DNA of 33,299 bases from Mnemiopsis leidyi (lineage: Eukaryota; Ctenophora; Tentaculata; Lobata; Bolinopsidae): assembly GCA_000226015.1 (NCBI GenBank), contig JH153550.1:1-33299 (forward strand). The letters run 5' to 3'. The notes beneath the pieces are model-generated. The model saw only the letters and a program-made list of their open reading frames with translations. It made no database searches and was not told the origin of the DNA. Below are positions 9,165 to 26,071 of the stretch, one piece after another. A program made the translations under genes and the position numbers. Numbering within the stretch: the first letter of the stretch is position 1; each line of letters begins with the position of its first letter.

Positions 9165-10673
9165 ATGGGTACCTCTAGCATGTACAAGATCCTGTTCCTC
9201 TCCCTTCTGCCACTCTACATGGGAGCCTTCACCTGCTACAACAATCTCTGTGTTGGTACTGATGCAGAAAAAACAACAATCCCATGTGATCAGAAACTAA
9301 ACAACTGTACAGTAGGACCTGATGGAACTCCCGTTTGTAAGCGATCTTTGGATGGAGGGGCCGGAGTAAACTGTACTACAACTGAAGATCTAGATGAGTA
9401 TTACTGTGAGAACAACGCTACAACTGGTGCTGCAATGTGCGTTTATCCTCCAAAACACGACTGCTATGACACCACTTGTACTGGAAAAGACGCCTTCAAT
9501 ACCACAACTATTCCATGTGATCAAAGTTCAAACAGATGTGGGTTCGAAGAGACTGGAGCTCCCAAATGTATCAACACTACTAGAGGTGGTGGAGTGGACT
9601 GCTCCAAAGACGACGAATTTTACTGCAGTGTTGACAAGACTGATGGTTCCGGTGTTTGTGTGGTCCCTCCCAAATATTCTTGCTATGATACAAAGTGTGT
9701 TGGAACTTCTTCTACCATTGATTGTGATCAGAAAGATCATAGATGCGTCTTAGATGATGCAGGAGAACCAACATGTGTTAATACGACTAGAGGAAATGGG
9801 GTGGACTGTACTATAACCATAGATTTGGATGAGTATTATTGTGACAACAACGCTACAACTGGTGCTGCAATGTGCGTTTATCCTCCAAAACACGACTGCT
9901 ATGACACCACTTGTACTGGAAAAGACACCTTCAATACCACAACTATTCCATGTGATCAAAGTTCAAACAGATGTGGGTTCGAAGAGACTGGAGCTCCCAA
10001 ATGTATCAATACCACAAGAGGTAACGGTTTCGAATGTAAACACAACAGCACACTAGACTTCTATTGCGGGAAGACCGAGGAGGGAGCACCTCAATGTGTC
10101 TTCACCCCAGTCAAGAGTTGCTACGTTCAGTTCTGTCAGGGGTCCGGAGACAAGAACACTTCCTGGATTGCTTGTGATGGCAGCAAGAACCGCTGCGATC
10201 TCACTGCTGACGGGGCTCCCTCCTGCGTACCAGGCGCCAGGGGAGGTGGGGTCAACTGTAACGGTACCGACTTCTACTGCTCCGAGGCAGAGGGAGACCC
10301 CTTCTCCGCCGCCTGCCAGGTCCCCTCCAACTACTCCTGCTTCAACACCAAGTGTGGAGGGATATTCAATTACTCCACCACCTACATCGACTGTAACCAG
10401 GACACCCACCACTGCAGTGTAGATGGTACCGGGTACCCGGTCTGTCTCAACACCACCTCCGGAGCGGGGGTACTTTGTTCTGGACACTTCTCCTGCAAGC
10501 AGGACAAGACATCCGGTGCGGCTGCTTGTGGCAAAAAAGACGTGCTGTTACCTTTGTGGATTCTTCTAGGGGTAATCTTTGTTGTGGCGGTCGTCGCTGC
10601 TGTTATCATAATCATCAGGTTCAAACGATCTCGAGCTGACGACAGGCACAGTCTCCTCACTGCCGCTTACTGA
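9165..10673 (+). CDS. Type I membrane glycoprotein with six 8-cysteine repeats (paralogue B)
   Basis: The paralogue of the gene at 5.6 kb is in the same orientation. From the ATG at 9165 it is 502 residues; a second ATG at 9180 (MYKILFLSLLPLYMG) aligns with the start of paralogue A and is equally possible. It has a signal peptide, six 8-cysteine units, a transmembrane helix near residues 462-485, basic KRSR, and a 14-residue tail with DRHSLL, again an acidic dileucine motif. Units 1 and 2 are nearly identical in DNA to those of A. Unit 4 is a further near-identical copy of unit 2. Units 3, 5 and 6 and the tail have diverged strongly. A good acceptor (TTCTCCTTTAG) ends four bases before the ATG, suggesting a 5'-UTR or trans-spliced leader. 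The function is unknown; a glycosylated surface or lysosomal membrane protein is inferred. Confidence 0.85.
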   Translation: MGTSSMYKILFLSLLPLYMGAFTCYNNLCVGTDAEKTTIPCDQKLNNCTVGPDGTPVCKRSLDGGAGVNCTTTEDLDEYYCENNATTGAAMCVYPPKHDCYDTTCTGKDAFNTTTIPCDQSSNRCGFEETGAPKCINTTRGGGVDCSKDDEFYCSVDKTDGSGVCVVPPKYSCYDTKCVGTSSTIDCDQKDHRCVLDDAGEPTCVNTTRGNGVDCTITIDLDEYYCDNNATTGAAMCVYPPKHDCYDTTCTGKDTFNTTTIPCDQSSNRCGFEETGAPKCINTTRGNGFECKHNSTLDFYCGKTEEGAPQCVFTPVKSCYVQFCQGSGDKNTSWIACDGSKNRCDLTADGAPSCVPGARGGGVNCNGTDFYCSEAEGDPFSAACQVPSNYSCFNTKCGGIFNYSTTYIDCNQDTHHCSVDGTGYPVCLNTTSGAGVLCSGHFSCKQDKTSGAAACGKKDVLLPLWILLGVIFVVAVVAAVIIIIRFKRSRADDRHSLLTAAY

Positions 10674-12656
10674 AACTGACTGATCCCCCGCATTTTAATC
10701 ATTTTATTATATTTGTGATTGTAGTTGCCTACTAACATGACTAAGCATGACAAAAGAGAAAATATTTTTGTAGTTAATATATATAAATATAAATCTGATT
10801 TTGTTGATTCTGGAATCAATGCTGGTGTCTGACCAAAGCTTTTAGCAATATCAGATTCTTGAGTTTCAATTTTACTTTGCAGATTTAGCTGTTGTTTGCA
10901 TTTTATCTTTTTTCGCTGGTTTTATAACATTTAGTCCAGAGTTTTTCTTAAAGAAAGTAGCTGGAATGAAAGATCCCGATTTTAGTAATATTGTACGGTC
11001 CTAATAGTGATCGATAGTTTTCTGACCACTGTCGTGGTGTTTATCTCATCTTGTTTTAGAAGTGTGCTATTATTATTTATTGAATCATAAATTTTGATCA
11101 TTTTTCAAAAAATAGTCTTCTCATTGTCTCCTGTAAATATACCACACAAATAAGAAAATTCGCCAGAAATAACTTAATTTCTGAAAATGGAAATAAAAAG
11201 AACCCGATTGTATGCAGAAAATACCAATCTCATGTAAATTTCATTATGTATCTCATGTAAACTTCTCAGTAACTAAACTTCCACAAGTTCTACAACAAAG
11301 CATCCTATTCCAGGAGCAACAAGTAGATGAGACAGAAGAATCCTCCTCCTTTGCTAAGATAGCCGGCACAGTTGCTTTTATAGCCCTGGGAGCTGCACTT
11401 GTTGCTATGGTACTCCGCAAACAATCGCTATAAATCTCCACGGTAACCAGCAGCTGCTCATGGCACTTCTGACGATTTTACCCTTTCCAGCTAAATATCT
11501 TGTATGTACAAGGTATCTTGTATGTACTTTCATTGGCACCGATGATATCAACACTGACTGACACACATCTATGACCGTTTGTATAAAGTTTACAGTGTAC
11601 CTGTCCAAGCGTTATAAACCGTGCTTGTGACAGGACAACGTTAAATCTTACTCTAATAGCAAGCTTTTGTATTCTTAGCTACTCAAATAACTATAGATAT
11701 GGCGAAGAAATAATGATGGGTTTTTACTATCAGTAGTGAATAGTTATCGATTTAGTCTATACACGATAAGACATTTTCGTAGCTAGCTACCATGCAAGAA
11801 AAAGAGTTACAGTTATCTGTAATGATGAAATCACAATATAACTTTTTAGATTTATAGCATTGATAAAAACGATAAAGAAATTATACAAAATATGATTATT
11901 CTCAGTTGCTGGTTTGTGCTTTAAGAATATCAATTACATCGTTGTTAGTATTTATCCTTAATTAATTTTCTTTGGCAAGTTTTTCCAACCGGGCGATTGC
12001 GCTTCTTGCGCTGTATGAGATAAAGTTCATGTTTTTACCCCCTAATACCCGTAATAAGTACACCGTTATAATTGTTTAATGATAAATTGAGTTTAAATTA
12101 TTTTATGTGCAAATGTGACATGTCTGCGTCTGTAAGATCTGTTTGATCCAAGTTTTGATCACATCAGCGTGATTTAAAGATTATCTTCTCCACCGTGCAC
12201 TCCAATGTATTTATTATTTAAATGATTTAATTTTGACATTTTTATGGACCTACAAGAGCTTTTCTTGATTTCATTATTTAATTTTTAAAAACATAATCTA
12301 GGGCCACAAACTCTGTGTTCAATTTTTTGTATGATTCTTTCAAAAAATGTTACTCCGAGAGATCTGTCTTTTCAGTGCAAGTTAAGTTTGTAGGGGTGCA
12401 CCCCCGTTTGTAACCCTCGTTTAATTCAGTATATACTTACTATACAGTGATGGTCCACTTTAATGTAAGAAGCTTGAAATTTAAATTATTAATTAATTCA
12501 CATCAATAAACATTATGAATGAAATAATTCACCAAACAAAACAATTAAAAACAAATATTGAATTTAAAATCTGGGGACCGACATTGGCGATCACAGACAA
12601 ACAGAAAAATACAGACAGACATACAGTGACTTTAAAATTCTGTTACATCCTTCTCC
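10674..12656. other. Intergenic region with one candidate terminal exon
   Basis: Apart from the possible exon at 11314-11433, nothing is supported. The sequence is AT-rich, with a small palindrome GGGGTGCACCCC near 12395. The region below about 12,656 is the 3' flank of the minus-strand HSP70 gene; a minus-strand ATTAAA near 12,461 could serve as its polyadenylation signal. Confidence 0.45.
11314..11433 (+). CDS. Candidate terminal exon or small tail-anchored protein
   Basis: An ORF open from 11212 contains a clear acceptor (CATCCTATTCCAG) at 11301-11313. The 39 codons after it are far more protein-like than those before. An acidic stretch (EQQVDETEESSS) leads into a single hydrophobic helix (about 20 residues, rich in Ala, Val, Ile and Gly), then RKQSL and a stop. 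This looks like the last exon of a single-pass membrane protein with a very short cytosolic end. No partner exon was found upstream. The alternative is an unspliced 73-residue ORF from 11212, which I think less likely. Confidence 0.3.
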   Translation, partial: EQQVDETEESSSFAKIAGTVAFIALGAALVAMVLRKQSL

Positions 12657-18246
<5,590 letters not shown>

Positions 18247-18530
18247 CCTGATTAATTCGGGGTTAGTCTGTGTAGGAACATGTGACGACTTAACTGTGTA
18301 GTACTGAACTGTGTATTGCTGTAGAAATAATGGTAGGGCAACATCTTCAATTTGTTATTGTTCAAAGTTTTTTTCCAATAGAAAAAAAGAAATTTTGTGC
18401 AATCATATTCTTCAATGGCAGTCAATGATATCTCATGTTAATACTAGATAAGTTTAAGCTAAGTCACGATGTGACCGACACATCACCTAATTGCAAAGTA
18501 AATACTTAGTCCCAGATACTTAGTCCCAGA

Positions 18531-18755
18531 TGCGACTGAATAAAGGGTGATTAGTGACAATAAGAAAGCGAGAAGTCCAGGGAAATGCGACTAAAATAAA
18601 AGGGGTTTTAGTGACAATAAGAAAGCGAGAAGTCCAGGGAAATGCGACTAAAATAAAAGGGGTTTCAATGACAATAAGAAAGCAAGTAGTCCAGGGAAAT
18701 GCGACTAAATAAAAGGGGTTTTAGTGACAATAAGAAAGCAAGTAGTCCAGGGAAA
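18531..18755. repeat. 57-bp minisatellite, about four copies
   Basis: Units beginning GTGACAATAAGAAAGC recur at 18554, 18611, about 18668 and 18724, separated by 56-57 bp, with a partial copy before the first. It lies 300-500 bp upstream of the HSP70 start. Confidence 0.9.
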
Positions 18756-19221
18756 AGTCAGTCATGTCAAGTAGGAAGCTGGGTACATCCTGCCTCAACA
18801 CTCCCGAGCTGGAAAGCAACGTCAGCTAGTGTTGGAGGGGTGGAGGAGGGGGTTGTTACTTCCCTTAACTTGGCTTGTACTTTGTTATACATGTACCTGG
18901 TACGTGTCGATACACCCGGTTGTGGCGGGAATTTTCCAGATTAGTTTAAGTTACTGTCCCCTCCGTGGTAAGGTATCATGTTCATGTGGGAGACCTGTTA
19001 GGAAATGGTGAACGAAAAAAATAGAAGTTGAGATATATCCTCCAAGAGTAATCTGTAATATCAAGTTCTGTAAATTGGAAATGTACTGTTAAGTTTAGGT
19101 TTGTGGAGTTTGGATTGTTTAATGCACTGGACAGGCTTGTTTTGATTAAGATTAGTTTCCGGTCTCTGGACAAACTTTTTATTTTGTTAACATACCATCC
19201 CCAGTCTGTGTTACTGTCTTG

Positions 19222-19436
19222 TGGCCGATAAGATCCTTGTTTGTGTTATTAGATTGTCTTGAATATCAGTGTTTCCCTTATAATAGTCGATAAGATCCTT
19301 GTTTGTGTTATTAGACTGTCTTGAATATCAGTGTTTTCCTTTGTAGTCGATACGATTCTTGAATATCAGTGTTTTTACTTGTAGTCGATAAGATTCTTGT
19401 CTGTGTCGTTACATTGTATTGAATATCAGTGTTTAA
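19222..19436. repeat. ~60-bp degenerate minisatellite, about four copies
   Basis: Repeated words GTCGATAAGATCCTTGTTTG and GAATATCAGTGTTT recur with indels, giving units of about 40-65 bp. Confidence 0.85.
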
Positions 19437-20619
19437 CCCTTGATGAGATCACCGTTTTAGTGGTACATTCTCGTTGGTTTTCTTCCTTAGAGGCAGAAAG
19501 CTCACGATAAGTCCCGCAGGGGCTGTCAGCAGTGTTAGTTTGGTGGAATATCAATATGGTCACAACATGACACCTGACACCTGACAGACTTCGGTAAAAC
19601 AAACAATTCAATTTTATGCCAAATTTCATACATCCAAAAAATTATATTTCATAAAACAATGTCCAATTTATTAATAAGCATGGTCAATGGGCTAAGGGGT
19701 GGGCGTGCTGTTCGCTCTTGCCCATACCACAAATTCAATCTAGTAAATTTCAACGACTAGCTCTCACTGAAAAGAAATCATCATGAACATGACATGCGAC
19801 CGGCCCAAAAAACAAAAATGATACTAGAGTACTATAAGAGATTACTGAAGAAGATATGTCTCATCTTCATACATAAAGACAACCGAAACACGTATAAATC
19901 ACTCGTCCCAGCTATAGAAATACTCAACCCATTTTGAAAGTGGACCATACCTGACAAAAATAATTTTCTAGTTTGATCGTTCATTTTTTTATGGTAAGTT
20001 TGTTATTGGGAGTAAGTTTGTTATTTCTTTTTTGTTGGTAAGTTTGTAATTGAGATTCGCACGACTTTCAATTCTAACCCAGTTCCCTCTTTAGTCATGA
20101 AGCCGAAGGTAGTATGTCTGGTTGGAACGAGAAAATGAGAAAGAACGATTTGAACTATTGCCTAATAGTTAGACAGGGTAACTGTTGAATGAAAAAAGTG
20201 AGTTGAATCATTGCCTTCTAAGTTGTGGTATTTCCTTTTCGGCATATTCAAGCAGATTCTCCCCGAGTTGGTAAGACAGCTAAGGGTGAAGGGCTGCTTT
20301 GTATTGACACAAGTTTACATTTTAATGGGTGAAATGCATCTTATTCGATGTAGCCCAGGAGTTCAAATAGTTTATATCAGTCTGCAACAGTTGAAGAATA
20401 TATATATATATACGAATATTAAATATACGAAGAATATTAAAGAAACGTATTGTTGGTTTCCCACTTCTCTATTATACGCTTATGCTATGTTATTCGGAAT
20501 CACTGTACAGGTGATTCACTCATCCTGATGTTCTTTTTCCGTAGTCTTTGTGAGTTGCGGTATTCTAATTGAAACTTTTGTCGTTTTTTAGTTTTTATTT
20601 AGGTTTGATGTGATTTTGT

Positions 20620-21202
20620 CTAACAAATCGATAATTCTCTTACCTAAATTCTCTTTTCAGTCGCAGACTATCTTTTGAAGGAGGCTAGACTGTGAAGAGT
20701 GAAGACTTCCAAGTAAGGCTTTCCGTCATTGATTTTTTTGGCATCTTGTATGTTCGCAATAAACGACTCTCGGAGCGATCCTTCTCTCGTGGATCCTTCA
20801 TTTGGGTAAGCACAAGTTGCAAGTCGGTCAAGATCCAGTATTCCCAAATGTCTTCAATACGTAGCCCTTGTCGGTTTTCGCTATTTTGATCATCGCAGCA
20901 CTTGGCTCTTCTGAACTGGGCCATCAGGTCGTCCAGAGTCGAATCTTCCCTCATTTACCAGTCTGGATACTGCACTGAGGGCTTTATCGTCTAGCAAGCT
21001 TACTATTAGGTCGGCTTGTTCGTTGACATGGCAGTTTAATGTTTATTGCTCTGGCATAGGTGCGGAATCGCTGGAGGTAGATAGTAAAGAGTTTAGGTTG
21101 CTGAACCACTTTTATACTGTGGGGAGGGGGGAGGGGGGCTCGAACGTACAAGGGGTTAGCGATCGGTGCACTTCGGAGAGAATGTTGAGGGGTGTAGGAC
21201 AA
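20620..21202 (-). pseudogene. LTR-retrotransposon gag remnant, frameshifted
   Basis: Three minus-strand reading frames each hold part of what looks like one gag capsid sequence. The first (about 21,015-21,202) ends in LFTIYLQRFRTYARAINIKL. The next continues at once with NEQADLIVSLLDDKALSAVS (about 20,935-21,015). A third holds STLDDLMAQFRRAK (about 20,900-20,945). Further on, the frame returns to SFIANIQDAKKINDGK (about 20,690-20,770). At least two frameshifts and a stop break it. The pattern (aromatic-rich YLxRFxxYA, then LLDDKAL) is that of Ty3/gypsy-type gag. No pol follows on the same strand, so it is an isolated decayed copy, not part of the pol remnant at 24-26 kb. Confidence 0.6.
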
Positions 21203-22791
21203 GAGAGAGTTGCGTAATTGTGGTTAATCAGGATACGAAGTGAAGATACATACAATGATATTGGTTTATATAATATCGAAACATAGATCAAATTAGGGCT
21301 CGTGGCAAGCATGACTTTATCTTTTCAAACCCCAGTCGTTACTGTTTAAACAAAGAACATTATTACGTGATGTAGGGAGACCGAATGAGATGTGAGAATG
21401 GGAGTTGTGAGGGTGAGTGAAGTACTAGTGCCGGTAGATAAGGTGGAGTATGGGAAATGTCATCATGACAGGGAGAGTGACAGGACTGAGATTACTGGTG
21501 TTAAACATTAACAGAATTAAGAGCGTCTCGTCAAATGGTAGAAGCATGGTATTATATGTCCTGTGGAAAGGTCTAGAAGAACCACATTTGAAGCTAGGAA
21601 TCTAGCATGATTCAAACTATAACAAGAATTTTGCTGCTGTTGCGGGGGATTTGCAGGGGTTCACGGATCTGGAGGTCTACGGTTATCGGTCATTTTCCTG
21701 GGAGAGTATATTGTTAGGTTTCGAGCGACCAAAAGGTTTTTGGACTAAGTTATGGATTCAAAATGCTTTAAAATACTTTTTTGCACCGTTATTTGAGTGT
21801 GCTTTTTCTATTAGTGTGCTTTCTTATCAGTGTGCTTTCTTGTAAGTGTGCTTTCTTAAACGTACTATATCAAAATCGTTATCTGACGTTGCAATCATTG
21901 GTGTTGATACAGCTAGTGCGACTATAAACACGAACATCGTAGTGTGGATCATGTCAACACTGCTAAGGTATCACCTATGTCCTCCCATTTTATACTTCTA
22001 TATCCTCGTTATTTCCGTGCCTAACGCACTTATATCACTTAATCATTATTCCTGGTAACGTGCAGGTGGTTCTGACGCCCTATCTGATCTGGTGGTTACC
22101 TCGTGTCCCCTCAAGTGTCTTGCTTTTTTTTGCACCGCTATTTTAGTGTGCGCTCTTATCAAAATCTATAATAATATCACGTGATGTACAGTCTGCAATA
22201 TAAACTCTTGCGGATATTTACTCTCATCTACTAGTGCTGTCCTCCCCTCCCTTGTCCGCACTACTGGCTATGTGTGGTAAGTTCTTTTTGTATCTATGTA
22301 ACTGTCTTGCAGTAAATAATATGTTTTCAAATTATAGAGCTATGAACGTAAAACAAATAAAGTAATCTCCATCCCTTTAATCTGAATACCCTGGCGGTCT
22401 GTGGTTCCATGCTGCACAACATGTAGTATATTGTCGGTAAGTTTCACGTATCCAAATATTGTTAAAAAATTAAAGCGTATCAAATAAAAGAAAAATACAT
22501 GGAAATAATTAAATTATAGTGCACGGACACAACGAAAAGAAATAGAATGAATGTGCAATTCTTTGCAACAATACTTGATTACTTAAGAATTAAATCTCAT
22601 TTTATCACAGTATGCCCTGGCCCCTAATCCATTGCATGCGTAACATAATATTCGGTTTTCGCACGTACCCATCTAGCACACTCGTTTTTCTTTTCTACTA
22701 AATATGCAATCCTAAGCTATGACCCAAGTTCTTAATTTTAGACCGAATATAAGTTATTTTAATGGTGAATGAATGCTTATAACTATTAAAG
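21203..22791. other. Intergenic stretch with short repeats
   Basis: No gene is supported. A 16-bp GTGTGCTTTCTTAT-like tandem repeat lies at about 21,797-21,858. Its leading TTTTTTGCACCG-TATTT segment (21,778) recurs near 22,128, about 350 bp away, so the piece between may be a small inserted or duplicated unit. Confidence 0.45.
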
Positions 22792-23863
22792 ACAGTATAT
22801 TCTAAAGGTATACCCAATAATACTTCTGTAAATTTATGTCTCAATTTCTGGAAAGAAGAGTGCACACTTCTCTCTAGCTGTACATAGTTCCAATATCCAG
22901 TGACGTTGTCTTACTTATTAGCACGGTGTTACTTCCGCGCCATCTTACCTTTCACTTCATGATTGTAATTCCCGTAACGGCTCCAGACCACTACGCTAAA
23001 ATCGTTATTATCATCTCTATCTTCTCATAACATTAAAATTCCATTTACGCATTATAAAGATTATTAGGGGCTCTTGCATTCTTTACTTAACGTCGCTATC
23101 TACTTATTATTAGTTTTCCTCTCGATAATGGTTAACGCTCTCCTTTCCCTAATTTCTCTCCGACCCATGCAGAAACGTATCTCCCTTATATTTTATCATC
23201 TTTTCTTCTGAAAATAATAAGAGTTTTAGTAACTAGTAATGATGCTAACTGATTTATGTATCACATGTTATATGTATATTGTATATAACAATTTCACTTG
23301 ATGAAATGAAGTAAGCGTAATTCATAAATGAAAACGATTGAGCTAGAGTTCAAGTAAAAGTGCCCATCATCTTTGTAACAATCAAAAGCTTTCAATCTAT
23401 AAGTACCTCCCTGTTCATCATCAATATAACAATCAATAATTTTTTAGCCGCCATCGTTTTGACCATGATTACACTGTGACACTATAGGCAATTTTTAAAT
23501 TGCCAGTGTCACTTGCTAGACGCTAGTGCTCGTGTCCCAATTGAGTCCGAATCTGAATAATGGATTGAATTTACATGTTATTACCATATTAAAGTTTGAT
23601 TGGATTAGAATAAGTAACTCCAATTCTTTGCGTAACACAAAATTGAGTTGTTGAGTGAAAATATTTAGCGCTTCACAAGTTCTGTTCGTCCCCGGAATAA
23701 CAAAGACTCCAACGTTAATGTAAGGGAAAAAAATTGTTTTTGTAATTTTATAAGCTTGGTTCGATTCACATCTGATCATCTTTTTATCGTCTACTTTACA
23801 TTGTAGGGCGCAACCAAATACCGAGTTTTTGTGAAAACTTAACTTTGAATTTGTGCCAACTGC
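22792..23863. repeat. Direct repeat, left copy (LTR-like), flanking the pol remnant
   Basis: Its first ~170 bp (22,792-22,961) and its last 90 bp (23,774-23,863) match 26,072-26,260 and 26,635-26,724 in the same orientation; the last 90 bp differ at about 7 positions. The middle portions do not align. The two copies sit on either side of the minus-strand pol remnant, the arrangement of LTRs, but ends and target duplications were not defined. A family of non-autonomous elements with shared ends is the alternative. The small ORF inside (23,516-23,866) is not considered a gene. Confidence 0.6.
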
Positions 23864-23999
23864 CAAGTGCTTTAATAAATTTTAAACTTGTCATAGATAA
23901 TTGTCTAAAATTGTTGTACCCTGAAAATGCTTGTAGACTTATCACGACAAGGAAAAACGGTTAGCGACGATAAATGGAATGAAGGAATGAATAAACAAG

Positions 24000-24115
24000 C
24001 ATGAATCAAATAGAGGAACGAACATACTTGAAAGTATACAAAAAAAGGAAGAAATAAAAAAGAATGGGAAAAAAGTGAAGAAACATACATGAATCAAATA
24101 GAGGAACGAACATAC
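24000..24115. repeat. 28-bp direct repeat pair in an A-rich tract
   Basis: The sequence starting CATGAATCAAATAGAGGAAC occurs near 24,000 and 24,088 with no mismatch over 28 bp, within an A/G-rich stretch downstream of the pol remnant. Confidence 0.75.
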
Positions 24116-24216
24116 AAAGAATACAAAAAAGAAAGAAATGAAATATGATAAAAGAAAAGAATAGATTTTTTTGGGACCTCAAAGTTGAAATATACAATAT
24201 AATATGAAATACTAAA

Positions 24217-25780
24217 TTATATCTTATTGATCACACAATATAAAAAATTCTGCAAGTTAAATGATATGATATGTAAGATTGGAAAGTATAGATCCTTACA
24301 AGAAGTTTTAGCCAAATTTCCTCGCATCCCCTCAGGTAACTTCCTTAGATGGTTACGATGTACCATTTGCTCTTTCTCTCCTTCTTCTTCCCTCATCAAA
24401 TAGTTATGCTCATCATACACCTTCAAGATAATATGCGGCCCATTCCATGCTGTAGTAAGCTTGTAAAAAGTATTAGACGTGTCCTTGGGTCGGTGTAATA
24501 ATACTCGGTCTCCTACTTCAAGGTTCACATGACTCCTGTTCTTATCATAAACCTTCTTCTGCAGTGAATACGACAACTCCAAATTCTCACTAGCAATTTG
24601 GAACACTTTTCTCATTTCCTTATAAGTCTCGTTCACCAAATGCGCCTCACTTTGATAAAATTCCGTATTTCTTATATCAAATATTACATTTTCTAATCCT
24701 CGCATCTCTCTCCCTGTCATGAGTTTAAATGCAGAGAATCCCGTCGACCTATTTTGTGCTCCGTTTACATCCGGCTGTAGAAGTGGGAGCAACTTCTTCC
24801 ACTTTTGGGGAAACTCGTCTACTAATTTCTGCAACATGTGCATCAACACCTTATTTCTCCTCTCACATTCTCCATTTCCTTCTGGATGATACGGCGAACA
24901 ATACCTCTTCTCAATAACTAACAACTGGCAAAGAATATTCATAACCTCACTTGATTTGAATTAGTCCTAAAACACTGACTACATGTCTTACAAAATAATC
25001 TCACCTGCTCTTGCATATTTGGGAAGTAAAATGTCTGCAAAATACTACTCATCGTTTTCTCTGCTGCTAAGTGACCACTCACCACCTCATGATGTACCTT
25101 CATCACTTCTTCAATCAACTCTTCTGGAACACATATCAACCTCACACCTTTCTTCTTCTGAGGATGGTAATACAGCATACACAACAACCCTTCTTCGTTA
25201 ACCAACAGTCTATCTAATTTATTGTGATACCGTCTCAATGACACTTCCAACTTCATGGGGTCCTTCTCCTTCTGACCACAGCTCACCCATTTCTTAACCT
25301 TATTAAGTACTTTATCTTCTTGACAAGCTTTAATGAACCCCTCATCAATCACTCTGCCCCCCTTTACCACATTTTCAGGTGATTCCTTAAGTAGATTAAC
25401 TACATTGTCCTCCTCTTCTTCTTTCTGATCTTCCTTAATCTCTTCACCCTCATCTTCATCACTCTCCTCCACTTCTCCTTTATTTCTGCTAAAATGTCTC
25501 TTTGCCTCTTCTTTAAAATAATCATATAGCTCCCGGGAGTGCCTAGGTAACGCCTTCAGGTCAGATAAAGTGGGCAATCGCGATAAAGTGTCACTCACTA
25601 CATTTTTCTTCCCCGGAATGTACTTTATATCAAAAGTGTAAGAACTCAATTCTATCGCCCATCTCAATATTGCATTCGATGTCGACTTCTTCATTGCACT
25701 GCTATAACTCAAACTTTGACAATCGGTATACAGAGTAAACTTGTCCTGATGAGGGTGCTGGAGGACTGGAGAATGACTTT
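24217..25780 (-). pseudogene. Ty3/gypsy-type pol remnant: RNase H end, integrase zinc finger and C-terminus, core deleted
   Basis: Reading from high to low coordinates, the sequence opens inside RNase H (KFTLYTDCQSLSY near 25,740, then YIPGKKNVVSDTLSR). It continues through an acidic spacer to the integrase HHCC finger (HHEVVSGH with CKTCSQC). The frame then ends at 24,939 and the next ORF, overlapping by 4 bp, starts just before YHPEGNGECERRN, which carries the last acidic residue (Glu27 of that ORF) of the D,D-35-E triad. The ~110-residue core with both aspartates is missing. A GPY/F-like module (WNGPHIILKV) follows. Reverse transcriptase, protease and gag are absent. The insertion cannot encode active integrase. 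Codon preservation elsewhere suggests the deletion is not very old. Confidence 0.85.
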
Positions 25781-26071
25781 GACGCTGGGCAGATTGGGAG
25801 ACGATGTGTACGTGAATTACAAGTGTTATCTTGTGGAATCGATTGTGTAATGTGTTGCTGTTTTAATTATGCATTTATCCAAGCGTATTTGTTGTTCAAT
25901 AATTAAATCGATGAAAACTTAATTGACAAATCTAAACCACACGGGCTATAACGCCTGTTTACACAAGGACGTTTTTATACAATGACTGTTGTGCAATTCT
26001 ATGACAAAATTGCTGTATTACTTAAATGAACGTTTTATCATGTTACTTATTAATGATTTTACCTATTGATT

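Larger units (their letters stand above)
18247..20619. other. 5' flank of the HSP70 gene and intergenic repeats
   Basis: No gene is supported. It holds two minisatellites (18,531-18,755 and 19,222-19,436) and otherwise featureless sequence. ORFs of 60-105 codons here are short, repeat-derived or without protein-like composition. The HSP70 promoter must lie in the first part, but I could not assign a TATA box, heat-shock element or ER-stress element. Confidence 0.5.

Noticed and set aside
10053..10487. 144-codon minus-strand ORF inside the second cysteine-rich gene
   Set aside because: Antisense shadow of a GC-richer coding region; the plus frame carries the cysteine repeats.
18250..18500. 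ER-stress or heat-shock element before the HSP70 start
   Set aside because: A CCAAT occurs near 18,376 but without CCACG at the required spacing, and no inverted GAA/TTC array was found.
20211..20528. 105-codon plus-strand ORF
   Set aside because: Includes a TATATA run and shows no coherent protein features; chance ORF.
23516..23866. 116-codon minus-strand ORF
   Set aside because: Lies in the LTR-like repeat, and its start region is shared with non-coding sequence of the partner repeat at 26.6-26.7 kb.
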